A DNA stretch of 64,000 bases from Eulemur rufifrons (Eukaryota > Chordata > Mammalia > Primates > Lemuridae). The stretch is from contig NC_090989.1 of NCBI RefSeq assembly GCF_041146395.1, forward strand, positions 54,586,501-54,650,500. The letters are read 5' to 3'. The position numbers were made by a program, and so were the translations under genes. A model generated the notes under the pieces. That model searched no databases, was not told where the DNA came from, and saw only the letters and a program-made list of their open reading frames with translations. The first letter of the stretch is position 1; each line of letters opens with the position of its first letter. Shown one piece after another: positions 1 through 10,614 of this stretch.

Positions 1-235
1 TATAGGTACACATCATTTAACACCAAGTTAACTAACCTAGGCAAGACATACCTCTAATTTTTCCTCCATTGTCCAGAATTGAATGATAGAATAATGACGA
101 TCCTTTATTCAAAGCATATACTCACCATTGGTCCATGCATATCTTACTTTTATTTGTTTAGTTAGCTATTTAGTAGCTGTTTTATGTAATACCTATCTGC
201 AAACCCTTCTTCCAAAGCAAGAACTAGAATTCTGA
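1..235. other. unrecognised AT-rich sequence
   Basis: I see no gene, repeat or RNA in this short leading stretch. It is plain AT-rich single-copy-like DNA. Confidence 0.5.
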
Positions 236-690
236 AGACGCTTTACATCAAATCATACCTTTCCCCATCCCCTCCCCCTGTCTTCCTCACCCCAGATAAC
301 TAAAGTCTGAATCCTGTGCTCATAATACCCTTAATGTTGCATGTTATATATTATTACATTTATATATGTATTCCTAAAATGTATCTTTTAAAGTTTTGGT
401 TATATTCAACTTTATAAAAATTGTATCACAATATAAGAGTTTTGGACCCTTTTTACTTAAACACTGTGTTACTGAGATTCATCTAGCATTGTTGCTTGTC
501 AATGTAATTTGTTAATTTTGACTACTGCAAAATATTTAATTTCATTCATTTATTCATACTTCATGAATATAACTTGGTTTGTTTATCCACTCTTCTGTAG
601 ATGAACATGGATTATTTCTAAGATTTTTCTATGTGAGCAGTGTTGGCACAAACATTCTTGAATACATCTCTTGTTAAGTACAACTATTAC
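236..690 (-). mobile_element. old L1M fragment, antisense
   Basis: Read on the plus strand, this has the order typical of the reverse complement of an L1 3' region: a 'tttgtttatccactcttctgtagatgaacatgg'-like block at about 575-610, then a 'gcagtgttggcacaaacattcttg'-like block at about 637-662. These match the part of ORF2/3' UTR that normally reads 'gtttatccattc...gatggacatttgg...gctgctatgaacattc'. Divergence is high, so this is an old mammalian L1M copy. It has no coding potential. The subfamily is not assignable by eye. Confidence 0.65.
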
Positions 691-859
691 ACATTACATA
701 TTACAAATAATATGTTGTTGGAATAAGGAAAACAGAGCATATATATATAGACAGCATTTTTTTAACAATAAACTTAATCTGTAAATGAAATAATCAAAGT
801 TATAGACTCAGGTTTCTTTTAAATACACGGTTACTAATAAGAAGGTGAAAGTACCAGTT

Positions 860-1180
860 TTTGCCTGCATGATTTGGCCTCAGTTATTAACTCTTGGCTT
901 CCTATGCTATTTTCCCTATTGCTCATTATACTCCAGAAATAATGGTCTTCCTTCAGTTCCTTGAACATGTCAAATTCTTTTCTACCTGAGTGCCTTGGCA
1001 CCCATATATTCCCTTTCTTAGAGTATTCTTCTCTCTTTTTTGCTTTAACTTCCTTTTTTAATTTTCTCTTATCATTTAAGTTTTTGTTTAAAGTTCACCT
1101 CCAAGAGGCCTCCCCTGATAACCCAAAATAATTTTCTTCCCTCTCTTTTATATGCAGTTTTCTTGTACTTATTTCATTCA
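860..1180 (+). mobile_element. L2 LINE fragment, plus strand
   Basis: This carries the conserved L2 3' region in forward orientation. It includes a 'tgccttggcacccatatattccctttc' stretch near 991-1017 and the 'aaagttcacctccaagaggcctcccctgat' block near 1090-1120, corresponding to the L2 segment that reads '...cacctcctc...aagccttccctga'. It is an ancient, inactive fragment. Confidence 0.75.
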
Positions 1181-1920
1181 TCCATTCACTCACTTATTTT
1201 TCACTCATTCATTTAAAACCTACTATCTATCAAATCCTGAGAAATAGCAGTAAACCAAAAGAGACAAAGATTCTGCTCTCATAGAGCTTACAACTTATTA
1301 GGACAGAAAGACACTAATCAGATGCACACAGTCCAATGTAAAGTCTCAATTATGACAGCTCTTGAGAAGAACAGGTTAATGTTCCTAAGGGAGAGGATTA
1401 TTACGCTACAAAATATAAAACAAGATTTCTCTTGGTCAGTAGATTCAGGGAGAGTTTCTCTGAGGAAGTAATACTTGTGGCAAGATCCAAAGGATGAATA
1501 AGAATTAACTATGTGAAGAGAGAAAACAAACAGTACTATGGGTAGAGAAGAGAGCATGTGCAAAGGGCCTGTGGCATTGGGAGGCAGCATGGTAAACATG
1601 AATGTCTGAAAGATAGCCATTGCAGCTGGAGCAAAAAGAAGATGAGTGAGAGTGGTATGAGATGGGGCTAAAAGATGACATAAAGATCCCATCATTCCAG
1701 GCACCATTGACCGTATTAAAATGTTTTTTCTTTTCTTTTAATTTCTAGAACAAGGAGAAGCCATCAGAGAGTAAGCTTTGACACAATGATGTGTGTATTT
1801 TGAAAAGAGTTCTTGGTCACAATTTGGAAAGAGATGTGATTGGATCAGTTACTAGATTATGGCTGTAGCCCATGCAAAAGTGATGATAGCTTGGGTGGGG
1901 ATTTTGCTAATAAAGAGGGA
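1165..1920 (-). mobile_element. L2 LINE fragment, minus strand
   Basis: It starts with 'ttcattcatccattcact' and then 'cctactatctatcaaatcctgagaaatag', the reverse complement of the L2 3' tail. Further on come 'ctctgaggaagtaa', 'gagcatgtgcaaagggcctg' and 'tgatgatagcttgggtgg', all in the order expected of antisense L2. The 129-residue open frame at 1318-1707 on the minus strand is a chance frame through this element. Its 3' end abuts the plus-strand L2 at about 1170, giving a tail-to-tail pair. Confidence 0.85.
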
Positions 1921-2674
1921 GAAAAGAGGCTGGATTTTGCAATTTTTAAAAGTACTCAAAGGGATTTTTTAAAGCTTCAACACCATTATATCTTTCTACA
2001 TCTATAAATATATCACTGGCATATAAAATGCTTAATATAATTAAATTGTGGTATTATTTAAATTTCATGGATTAGTTCATAGTAAGTATTGAAAATAAAA
2101 TTTTTGAATGACTGAAAATAAATTCACTTTACAAATAAAAATGCTAAAGTACTTGAACAAGAAAAAAATGTGCTCCAATCCACTGGCAATCACAACAGAA
2201 CATTGGAAAACTGCACATAATTGATCTACACTTCAAATTATGTATAAACAATAGAAGATTACTCAAAGGAACAATGATAGTCCGTGTAATAATATTGTAA
2301 TAAATTCTGAGCTGTATATTTGCAATAATTTCTTCCCAAAACACAGAACTTTAATAGCAATAGCTATTAATTTTTGCTATGTGCTAACAGCTAACTTCTA
2401 AAAATGTTGTGAAATTATTAAATATTAAAACATCTTAACTACTGGAAATTAAAAACTATTGAAATGATAACATGTTCAAGTGAACAGGACTTATCTCCAG
2501 GAGTAAAAAAAAAAAAATACATAGATTCCAGTCCAAATCCCATGGATACACACTCAACTAACAAATACTTATTGAGCAATTATTATATTTAGGTATATAC
2601 TTCAGTTCTTTAACAATTAAAAATTCAGTGTAAAATATTACACAAGATTAAAAATTGTAGAAATTTAAGAGATT
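1921..2674. other. unrecognised AT-rich sequence
   Basis: I see no gene. A short stretch near 2535-2590 ('aactaacaaatacttattgagcaatta') may be the tip of another L2 or MIR copy, but it is too short to call. Confidence 0.5.
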
Positions 2675-2885
2675 ATCTAGGACAGCACTACCTAATATAA
2701 CTTCCTGGTATGATAGAAATGTTTTATCTTTGTACATCCACTATGGTGACCACTAGTGACATGTGGCTATTGAGCACTTGAAATATGTCTAGGATGACCA
2801 AGGAGCTAAAATTTTAAAAATTTATTTGATTTTTTGTTAATTTAAATTTAAATTCAAATAGTAACTTGACTAGTAACAGCTGTGT
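2675..2885. mobile_element. short nonautonomous hAT-like DNA transposon
   Basis: It contains 'gacagcactacctaatata', 'gatagaaatgttttatctttgtac' and 'gtgacatgtggctattgagcacttgaaat', followed by an AT-rich 'tttaatttaaatttaaattcaaatag' palindromic centre. This is the arrangement of a widespread mammalian MER-type element beginning 'cagtgctgtccaatagaa'. The exact subfamily is not recalled with certainty, and the far terminus is degraded. Confidence 0.65.
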
Positions 2886-3190
2886 GATGTTTCTAGGAGA
2901 TTCAATTTCCTCAATTTTTAGATTTTGAAATTAATGGACAGAAATAAAATGCCTTTCTCAAGGTTATAGAATGAAAACAACAGTTCAGCTGAAAATCTCC
3001 CATTAATTTAAGTAACTTCTAAGAAATTTTATAAATTTCTTGGTGCTATTAGTATAATGGGAAGTCACGGAAGGGAAAAATTGTATCAAGGATAGCTTAT
3101 AGGTGAGTGAGAGGTTAGCTGAACTTTCAAGAATTGCTGAGAAGAATGGTTCTTGGATCATTCAGGGAAGATTTAGGAAAATAATTTTTA
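2886..3190. other. unrecognised sequence
   Basis: No gene or clear repeat is visible between the short hAT-like element and the MLT1-like LTR. Confidence 0.5.
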
Positions 3191-3194
3191 TGAA

Positions 3195-3870
3195 TTTTTT
3201 TGGTTTTGTTCTTATTGTTGAGAGTTGCTACTCTCGAGGTGAGCTCCATTTTTAATATTGATAGTAATCTGGTAAGCCAAGAATTAAATAAACATATTTC
3301 TTGTATTATCTTAAATTTTAATGGCTTATGTCACCATTCACTTATTACTTCACATTTTCTGTACGTCAGGAATCTGGAAGTGGCTCAGCAGAGTCCTCTG
3401 CTTCAGGGTCTCTCATAAGCCTGTAATCAAGGTGTTGGCTGGAACTGTGATCTCATCTGAAAGCTCATTTATCAGGAGTGGATCTAAGGTTACTTCAGAG
3501 TTCAGTCATTGCCAGATTTTAGTTTCTCAAGAACTGCTGGACTGAAAATCTTCATTCCTTGCTGGCTGTTGGCCACATGCCACCCTCAGTTCCTTTCTTA
3601 GTGAGCCCCTCCATGGGGAAGCTCACAATGCAAATGCTTGTTTTATCAGATCAAAAGTAAGAGAAGCCGAAGAGATAGAGATTTAAAGCAAGATGGAAAT
3701 TTAATTTTTAAGGACTTAATTTCAGGAGTGACATCCCACAACTTTTACTTTAGAAGCAAGTCACGTGGTCCAGCCCACACAACAGAGGAGAGGATTGCGA
3801 GGGAGCATACATATCAGAAGATGAGGATGATTGATTGCCATTTCATAAGCTGCTCATCACATTCACTAAC
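3195..3870 (-). mobile_element. MLT1-like LTR, minus strand
   Basis: Ordered landmarks are 'tcaggaatctggaagtggctcagca' (about 3367), 'gtgttggctggaactgtgatctcatctgaa' (about 3430), 'ccttgctggctgttggcc' (about 3556), 'ggggaagctcacaatg' (about 3614) and 'agaagcaagtcacgtggtccagcccaca' (about 3751). This is the antisense order of an old MaLR/MLT1-class LTR. The same landmarks recur in part at 32925-33590. Open frames at 3200-3418, 3321-3545 and 3638-3961 lie on this repeat and are not genes. The class is likely but the subfamily is uncertain. Confidence 0.55.
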
Positions 3871-4446
3871 CAAGATGTCACAGAATTTCTTAGAAAGCAT
3901 GCACTATTTCCAAATGCCATTTATCAGAAGTTCTCCAGAGACCTTCTGCTTTAAATATTAAAGAAGCTTCCCTTAAAGAATAAATTTGATTTGGCATTTT
4001 TTAGATCAATTGCACAGCATGGTGAACATAGCTAATAAACAAACACTATACTGCTAAAAGAATAAATTTCAAATGTTCTCATCAAAAACAGTATTAAATA
4101 TTTGAAATGATGGATATGTTACTTAGCTTGATTTAATCATTCCCCATTGTATTAACAAATCATAACATCACTTTGGGTCCTATAAATATATACAATAATA
4201 ATTTGTCAATATAGGATAAAAATTGACAAAAAGCTTTAATAAAATAAAGACTGAAGTCATCAATGTGTTTTTAAACAGTAACTTCACAGTGACAACCCAA
4301 ATTCCACAAATATCAGTTCTTAAGACTGTCAGCTGTATTTGACATAGTGTCAGTTGCTGAATGAAAAGTGAAAGCCGGAAACATTCTACTAGAGGAAGTT
4401 TAGTTATCCAGTCTTAAATACTCTTTATTGTGCTTTACTTAGTATT
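3871..4446. other. unrecognised AT-rich sequence
   Basis: Nothing recognisable is present upstream of the hAT element. It is presumably the old unique target region. Confidence 0.5.
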
Positions 4447-4454
4447 GTCTAGTA
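4447..4454. repeat. hAT target-site duplication, left copy
   Basis: The octamer gtctagta sits immediately outside the left terminus of the hAT element. It recurs exactly at 6594-6601. An 8-bp duplication is the hallmark of hAT transposition. Confidence 0.85.
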
Positions 4455-4919
4455 AAGGGATGGGGAACCTGCAACCTTAAGGGCACATGTGGCCTTCTAG
4501 GTCCTTAAGTGTGGCCTTTTGACTAAATCCAAATTTTACAGAACAAATTCTTTTATTTTTATTAGTACATTTTTTTCCTCTTTTATATTTTTATTTTATT
4601 TTTAAAATGAATGTATTTGAAATGTCAAAGAATAAAATAAGTTTCAATGAAATAATCCTCCCAGATTGACCAGCACAATTAGAATGTTAGTAAGCCATAA
4701 GGACTAAAGTAACGGCTGCTGTGTTCATGATTTAGTTCTACCTTCCCCTGCCTTGCTGGCACCACCACATGAGCCTCACTGGTGAGAATTTATGCGAGTT
4801 GAGTATGCCAGTCTGTTATCAGCTTTTGAGAATGGTGCGCTGCATTTCTGTTCGAAGTGAAATTTCTGAATAATTGCACAGCTCAACAGTATTTTTTAAT
4901 TCTGTCTGCTTAACAGCCC

Positions 4920-5147
4920 ATGATGTCAAAGAAGACCAAGAGAACACTGAAGGCAGAAAACAGGTTTTGTAATGAGGATTGGGAATTACAACATTACTTT
5001 GTTTCTGCTAAAGATAAGATGATTTGCTTGCTTTGTGATACTGCAATATCAACATTAAAGAAATTCAATGCTCATCAGCATTATAACACTCATAAGGACC
5101 ACAAATATTCAAGAGAGAGGCGTGAAAGGTTGTACTACAGAAATTAA
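4920..5147 (+). pseudogene. BED zinc-finger end of hAT transposase relic
   Basis: This 75-residue open frame is the surviving N-terminal part of the transposase. A lysine-rich start is followed by a finger with C36-x2-C39 and H54/H58, with H61 nearby. The W21 and the Y26-F27 pair ahead of the cysteines fit the BED fold that binds the transposon ends in this family. The canonical second histidine appears shifted by one position. The frame ends at a stop (5145-5147), after which homologous sequence continues with many stops. It is a relic inside the transposon, not a host gene. Confidence 0.8.
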
Positions 5148-5439
5148 AGGATGAAAAGCAAAAGCAAAGATAATTCTTTCAAGCAGCCATAAGACCTGGA
5201 AATAATGTCACTGAAGCATTTTATAAAGTAGCTTATATACTCAGGAAAAAAGGGAAGCCTTTCAGTGATGTAGAAATTACAAAAGAATGCATTGTCAAAG
5301 TTGTAGGATGCTTAGACCCCAATAACATTTCAAAGTACAAACAACTACCTCTTTCAAGGAGAATCATAACTGATTAGAAGCATGAATTAGCCTTCAATTT
5401 AACAGAACAACTTCATGAAATACTTCAAAAGGAAAATAC

Positions 5440-5820
5440 ATATTATTCAATCACTTTGGATAAATCAACTGATACTGCTGACTCAGTGTAGGTTTTATAC
5501 TACATTCGGGTCATAACAGAAGATTTTCTTTGCTACAAAGAGTTACTCACTTTGGGCATTCTTGTGAACAGAAAAGGGGGCTAGATAGCTTCAAAAACTT
5601 CCAAAATACATGTGAAGTTGGACTGAATTTGGTAAATTTAGTGAGTACATGTGCAGATGGTGCACCTTCCCTTCCATGACAGGAAAACATGAAGGTTTTG
5701 TTGCATAGATTAAAAAAAGTATTAACAGATGCTCTCATTTCTTTAAGTTTTATTTTGCATGAGCAAAATTTCTGTGCTAAAGCTACTATTTTAAGTGACA
5801 CTTTTCGGTGTTATAAGTAT
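5440..5820 (+). pseudogene. hAT transposase catalytic-core relic
   Basis: The central transposase region has decayed into several frames. D-K-S-T-D-T-A-D-S can be read at about 5458-5484. The C-A-D-G-A-P-S stretch is at about 5649-5669, followed by a basic region and an I-L-H-E-Q-N-F-C-A-K stretch at about 5753-5783. In the hAT family, aspartates in these blocks coordinate the catalytic metal. Internal stops and frame changes show the protein cannot be made. The minus-strand open frame at 5547-5801 is a shadow. Confidence 0.75.
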
Positions 5821-5840
5821 TATTAACTATATTTGTGTGA

Positions 5841-6310
5841 ATGCAACACAGCATCGTCAGTTATTTTTACAAAACAACACTTCTTCAAAAGCAAATTTCA
5901 GATGAACATTTTCCGCAGTTAACAAAGGTCATTGATGAACAGGATGGTATACACAAATCATCTGAAGAATACGCAGTTGTTATAGACCTATTGATTGGAG
6001 AATACAATGAAAGATTTGCTGACTTTGAGAATCATGACATCACACTCAAATTAGCATTTCAGCCTTACCTAGTTGATATCACCAAGGCACCTACAGAACT
6101 ATAGATGGAATTAATTGAACTCTGAGTAGATGATATTTTAAAGTCATTGTTTGATGCTAAGAAAGAACCAATTGAAATACGGAAAAATGCAGTAGAATCC
6201 CCACGCCTTTGGTAAGAAAAATGCTTTCTTGCTTTTCAACCACTTACTGCTGCAAATCTACATTCTCCTACGTAACCCAAATCAAGGTGCCCTTAAGATC
6301 ATAAATGACT
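5841..6310 (+). pseudogene. hAT transposase C-terminal relic
   Basis: An 87-residue open frame (5841-6104) and the decayed sequence after it correspond to the C-terminal half of a hAT transposase. The end of the frame resembles the segment that precedes the dimerisation region. Beyond its stop, near 6218-6270, another frame reads M-L-S-C-F-S-T-T-Y-C-C-K-S-T-F-S, which matches the conserved hAT C-terminal dimerisation signature. It is non-functional. Confidence 0.75.
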
Positions 6311-6593
6311 GGATACCCATCTAGAGGATCAACTGAAACTTCAGACCTCCATGTTGCAGCCAAATATCCAAATACTTTGCAACAAAAAGCAGACACAACA
6401 AAGTCATTAAAATATTAATTAACTTTAAAATTAACAGTTTCATTTTTTGAAATTATCAAGTATATACTAGTTATATTTTTACAAAATAATGTACATTTGT
6501 AAGTATATCTCATTGAAGCTTCTTGAATGCAGCCTTATTTGATTACAGCTAAGTTAATGCAGCCTTCCTACATGAAAAGATTCCTCACACCTG

Positions 6594-6601
6594 GTCTAGT
6601 A
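6594..6601. repeat. hAT target-site duplication, right copy
   Basis: The octamer gtctagta follows the 'cacacctg' right terminus and is identical to the copy at 4447-4454. Confidence 0.85.
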
Positions 6602-7334
6602 GCTCCATTGTTCGCAACTTCCAGTTATTGCTAAGTTGATGATATGACGTCCTTGCCACAAATTGCTCACAATCTCATACAGACTAGGTGTTTGAAAAAA
6701 AGATTAGGTTTTGAGTTGAGTAGGCAAAATATTTTAGTTTGAAGAAAGTAATTTATCCTAGTCCTATATCCTAGGAGACTGGTCACACACAGACATACAG
6801 ACACATACACACACGCATTTTAATTACAAAAAGTATACATGCATTCCGTTTTCTGTGACTTTTGATTAGACTTTTGATCTGCCATCCCTGGCATGGCAGA
6901 ACTTAACTCTGCTAATATGCTACTAACTGTATGTTGTATTATTCTAAAAAATGGCAGAGGGATTTAAGTAGGAGATGTGTATGATATAAGATGCCAATCT
7001 TGTATCAATTTCTACAAGACATAATTGTAAAATAGTTAAAATCAAATAATTGAAGTGACATAATTCTAGTATTAATCATGCCCTTTCTTTTAGAACCAAT
7101 CCTCTTCCTGGAGCTCTTAGTTTCTTTAATCGCTTTGCAGCATTTTCGCCTCTTGTGTATGCACTGCCCTGTTTTCCCCTTCTGTTTACAGTAAACTCTC
7201 ACCCATGATGGTGAAAGCTTATCATCCTCTTTTCCTTAATCATACACCAACACCTAAACTTCTACTTTCCATATAAAAATGCTATGCTGAAGTTTGCCAA
7301 CAATCTACAGATAATTAAATGTCCTGGATATTGA
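6602..7334. other. unrecognised sequence with a small CA-rich patch
   Basis: No gene is visible. An interrupted CA-rich patch lies at about 6785-6817. The minus-strand frame at 7005-7202 has no recognisable domain. Confidence 0.5.
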
Positions 7335-7645
7335 ATCCCTTGGATGTTTTATTCCTTCTTGCAACTCATTCCTCCCACTTCTGACTTAGGCTCATCTCCC
7401 CATTCTCAACCTCTATTCCTTGAGTTTGAATCCTTCTCTGACTTTTTAAATTTAAGAGTGCCTTATGTTTGAGACCTCAGCTTTTTGCTCTTCTTTGCTA
7501 AAATCTGTTTAGTCACTGTCCCCAAGAAAATGATCTACTTCAGTAATCATGTCGGAGTGGGTGACTCTCAAATCTACATCTCCCAGCACTGCTCTCGTCT
7601 TTCCTAAGTTCCACATGTGCAACTGCATGCTGAGAATTTGCAATT
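7335..7645 (+). mobile_element. L2 LINE fragment, plus strand
   Basis: The block 'gggtgactctcaaatctacatctcccagc' (about 7559-7587) followed by 'ttccacatgtgcaactgcatgctgag' matches the upstream L2 region that reads 'gatgactcccaaatctatctctccagcc...aactgcctactgg'. The match is diverged but co-linear. Confidence 0.7.
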
Positions 7646-7864
7646 GAACAAATCAGTGTTACCTCAACTAAAAGAAAATTGGCACTGAATGACATATCCT
7701 AGAATAAGCAAACTTTTCTTTAAGCATTTATCTCCTTCTGTCAATTTTAGGACATTTCTTTCAGCAAAGCTTAAGATAAAAATTATCTATGATTCCTGAT
7801 TTGAAATAATGAAGTTATGTGGCTTTCCTAATTCCAAGTTTTCCCAACTGAAAATAAGTGTGAC

Positions 7865-7980
7865 AATATTACCAATGTCAGAGTGTCATTCCAAAGATTA
7901 AGTGGCATTAAGCATTCAGACTACTTAGCACAGTGCCTGACATGTAATGAGCTGCTTTTGTTGTTATCATATCATATTAC
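7865..7980 (+). mobile_element. MIR 3' end, plus strand
   Basis: 'aagattaagtg' and 'agcacagtgcctgacatgtaatgag' are the conserved 3' part of the tRNA-derived MIR SINE ('...agcacagtgcctggcacatagtaag'). Confidence 0.75.
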
Positions 7981-8984
7981 AGGATCTGATGATTTAGTAT
8001 TTAAATATATGATTCTTTAAAGTTTTATTGAAATTCTAGTCAGAACATCTGTAAAGTAGTTTTGGGAGTATAACTACATAGGCAAGATTCACCAGAAAAA
8101 TTCTGGGGAAAAAATGATGATAGTGACATACATTATTTTAGCATTTTTATAGTTATTTTATATATTCATAAAATTATATGTTTGTAATTATTTTATATAA
8201 TTATGTATTTTATAATTATTTTATGTCTTATGAATACTTATTGGTGAATAAGAAAAATTTTAAATAAAATAATTAAGAAAGTCACACAGAAAAGTTGTAT
8301 ATTGGCTAGACTACAAAAAAATTTAGAATTTTATCTGTAAAAATCAAAATACAATTGAAAAGGCTAGCAATTCCATAAGCAGAAAATATTTTTCACCAAT
8401 ATTTTGTATATTATATCAGCAACATATGAGAGTGGCTCTTCTATAATAACATCACAAGTATTGAATATGAGTACTAAAAAAAGCACACCTTTAGCAGCTG
8501 GTATCTTCTAAAGGTTTGTTATTAATAAATATATTGAGAAAAGATTGTTCCCTGTCCAATTAAAGTTCTTATCTGCAGAGATATTCAAGGAAGACTGAAC
8601 AAATTAGAGATAAAAATGTTCTAAGCTCTACTTCTGGAAGAGTAGAATAGAGCTGTGATAAGAAAGTTGTTGTTCTTTTTTATTATTTTCATTTTTATAT
8701 ATTTTTTGAGAATTGGGTGTTCTAACATGGCCCAGAAGTTAACTGCATTTTGTAAATTCATACAATATTAATACTACTACGTCAAATAAACTCCATCAAC
8801 TTAGAGAAGTATAGAAGCTTGGTAGAGAGGGACTGACTCTGAACAAAATGTTACTGTTTGTAGTAAAAGAACCCAAGGGAATTCAGAAATGACCTAAGTA
8901 GAATAGACAGGGAAAGTAAAATATGACTGGTATGTATCTGTTGTTGAGAATCAACTAATATTTCCATATTTTTGCACAACCAGG
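7981..8984. other. AT-rich sequence, no gene
   Basis: It is very AT-rich, with runs of 'ttattttatataattatg' type between 8145 and 8235. There is no recognisable gene or repeat family. Confidence 0.5.
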
Positions 8985-9470
8985 GCTTTCTGAGCAAAAA
9001 TTACTAGCAACCAGGATAAAGGGATGTTTGAATGGTAAACATGCCTTGGAAGTTGGAGACCTCCAGAGTGATTTGCAGACATATCTTCCTTGGAGCCATT
9101 TATTTATTTTCCAACGGGTTGTAAACATCTAGGGACCTTTCCCTCTTCCCCCAGAGAGGATTTATTTATGTTAGAAACATGTCTTTTCCTCCCTCTGGAG
9201 GGGAAGAGGGACTGCTGGGCAGCTGTTTCTACATACACTGCAAAATTTATACTCTTAGGGTTCCTCTTCTGTCCTAGAGACCCCCCCTGTATAAGTGCAG
9301 AGCCCATCTACCCTCATCACATCACTGCGAGGAAGAGAAGTGGGCATGGGAAATTTGTGTGGTAATTGCTATAAATAATAATGGGACTGATCTTTGGTCC
9401 AGAAACCTTGTATTTACCCTTAAGTTAAATAAATATTAAAGACATATCATCTGTTTGTGTCATTTGTGGA
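8985..9470 (+). mobile_element. candidate LTR remnant (weak)
   Basis: This is a GC-richer island in AT-rich surroundings. It runs from about 'accagggctttctgagc' through 'cctctggaggggaagaggg' and 'catctaccctcatcacatcactgcgaggaag', to an AATAAA at 9428-9433 followed by a T/G-rich stretch. That layout is LTR-like, with U3, polyadenylation signal and U5. Short open frames on both strands (9090-9365 plus, 9104-9307 minus) are not convincing proteins. The family is not identified. Confidence 0.35.
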
Positions 9471-10002
9471 TATTAAAAGGTACATGGAGCCAGGGTGAAG
9501 AGTTTATCTCTCTTCTTGTTAATGAATATTGTTCCAACTTATTGAATTCTTATAGTTACAGAGTGTGTAAACAGTACTAGTTATTTGCATAGTACCGTGG
9601 GCACCCTGGGCTTCATATGTCCTTGGGGACTATAGATCTTTTAGAGATGGGAATTGCCAGCAAACGTGGAGGCAAATGAGACCAAATAGGAAAATGAGAA
9701 CAGTAACAACACTTCTGGGGCTTGGAGCCCTCATACTTACTAATATGGAATAGGGTGGATTTGCAAGGTCCACAGAGGAATCATTCTCAAATAGAGTTTA
9801 AAAATCATTTAGCTGAAGATATCTAAAATCTGTAACAAAATTAAAAATATATATATTCAGGGGTGAGGGAGAGAGAGATAGGACAATTTTGTTATAGTAA
9901 GTTTTTTTCCTAATGTGAAATTCACTCACTTTAAAGGACTAAGCTTTATTCTGAGACCTATTTCTACTTTTTGGAGTGGAATCTTCTTTTAAACAATACA
10001 GA
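9471..10002. other. unrecognised sequence
   Basis: No gene or repeat is recognisable between the LTR-like block and the TA-rich tract. Confidence 0.5.
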
Positions 10003-10115
10003 TAATATATCTTATATATTATATAAGTATAATATATCTTATATATGCCCTTATATCTTATATAACCTTATATCTTATATATCCTTATATATAATCCTAT
10101 TATATATTATCTTCT
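10003..10115. repeat. TA-rich imperfect tandem repeat
   Basis: An imperfect tandem array of a unit close to 'ccttatatcttatata'. The later copies, from about 10048, are separated by 'ccttat' phases. It would be a slippage-prone, probably length-variable minisatellite-like tract. Confidence 0.75.
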
Positions 10116-10614
10116 TTTAAATATCAAACATATTGGATTTTATTTGTTGGTTCATTACATGGTTGATGAAATGTCCTACTATTGTTGAAGTTGTTTTGCC
10201 AATGAGACCATAAAGTCCAAAACTACTGCTTTAAATGATTTATATTTCTTACTGGGTTTGATATCTATACTTCTAGTGCAGGTCTTCGATGAACGTGAAT
10301 TTCTTGGATTAGGGTGTGGTAGGGTGAATGCTAGGTTTGGATAACTCAGAGAAGTGTGACAATACAAGCAATTAAGTCATTGCTAAATTTTAAAGTAGAA
10401 AATGTATCACTTTGTTAATAACTGCATAAAAATTTAGCGATCCTCTTAGAGATAAAAGACACGAAAGGTTTTAAATAAATACAACATTGAGGCAAATCAA
10501 ATTCCGTCCTCTTTGAGTTTCTTCTTAAAAGGTATTACTCATTTCCTCCTGGAATTGAAAAACACATTTAAGCAGACAGCATTATTGCTGAACACAGCTT
10601 TCTTAAAGTTCTTG
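10116..10614. other. unrecognised sequence
   Basis: No gene is visible. The minus-strand frame at 10179-10367 has no recognisable domain. Confidence 0.5.

Larger units (their letters stand above)
4455..6593 (+). mobile_element. near-complete decayed hAT (Charlie-type) transposon
   Basis: This is a 2139-bp autonomous DNA transposon relic. The left end reads aagggatggggaacc. The right end, reverse complemented, reads caggtgtgaggaatc, and the two match at most of their 15 positions. An exact 8-bp duplication (gtctagta) flanks both ends. The body encodes a broken transposase on the plus strand: an N-terminal BED-type zinc finger (4920-5147), then in shifting frames a D-K-S-T-D motif near 5458, an A-D-G-A-P motif near 5655, and a C-terminal C-C-x-S-T-F-S motif near 6248. 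These are the landmarks of hAT transposases related to the domesticated hAT domains of proteins such as GTF2IRD2. Many stops and frameshifts make it dead. The divergence implies an old eutherian insertion. Confidence 0.9.

Noticed and set aside
1318..1707. 129-codon minus-strand open frame
   Set aside because: It lies wholly in an antisense L2 copy and reads the L2 in a frame without known protein similarity.
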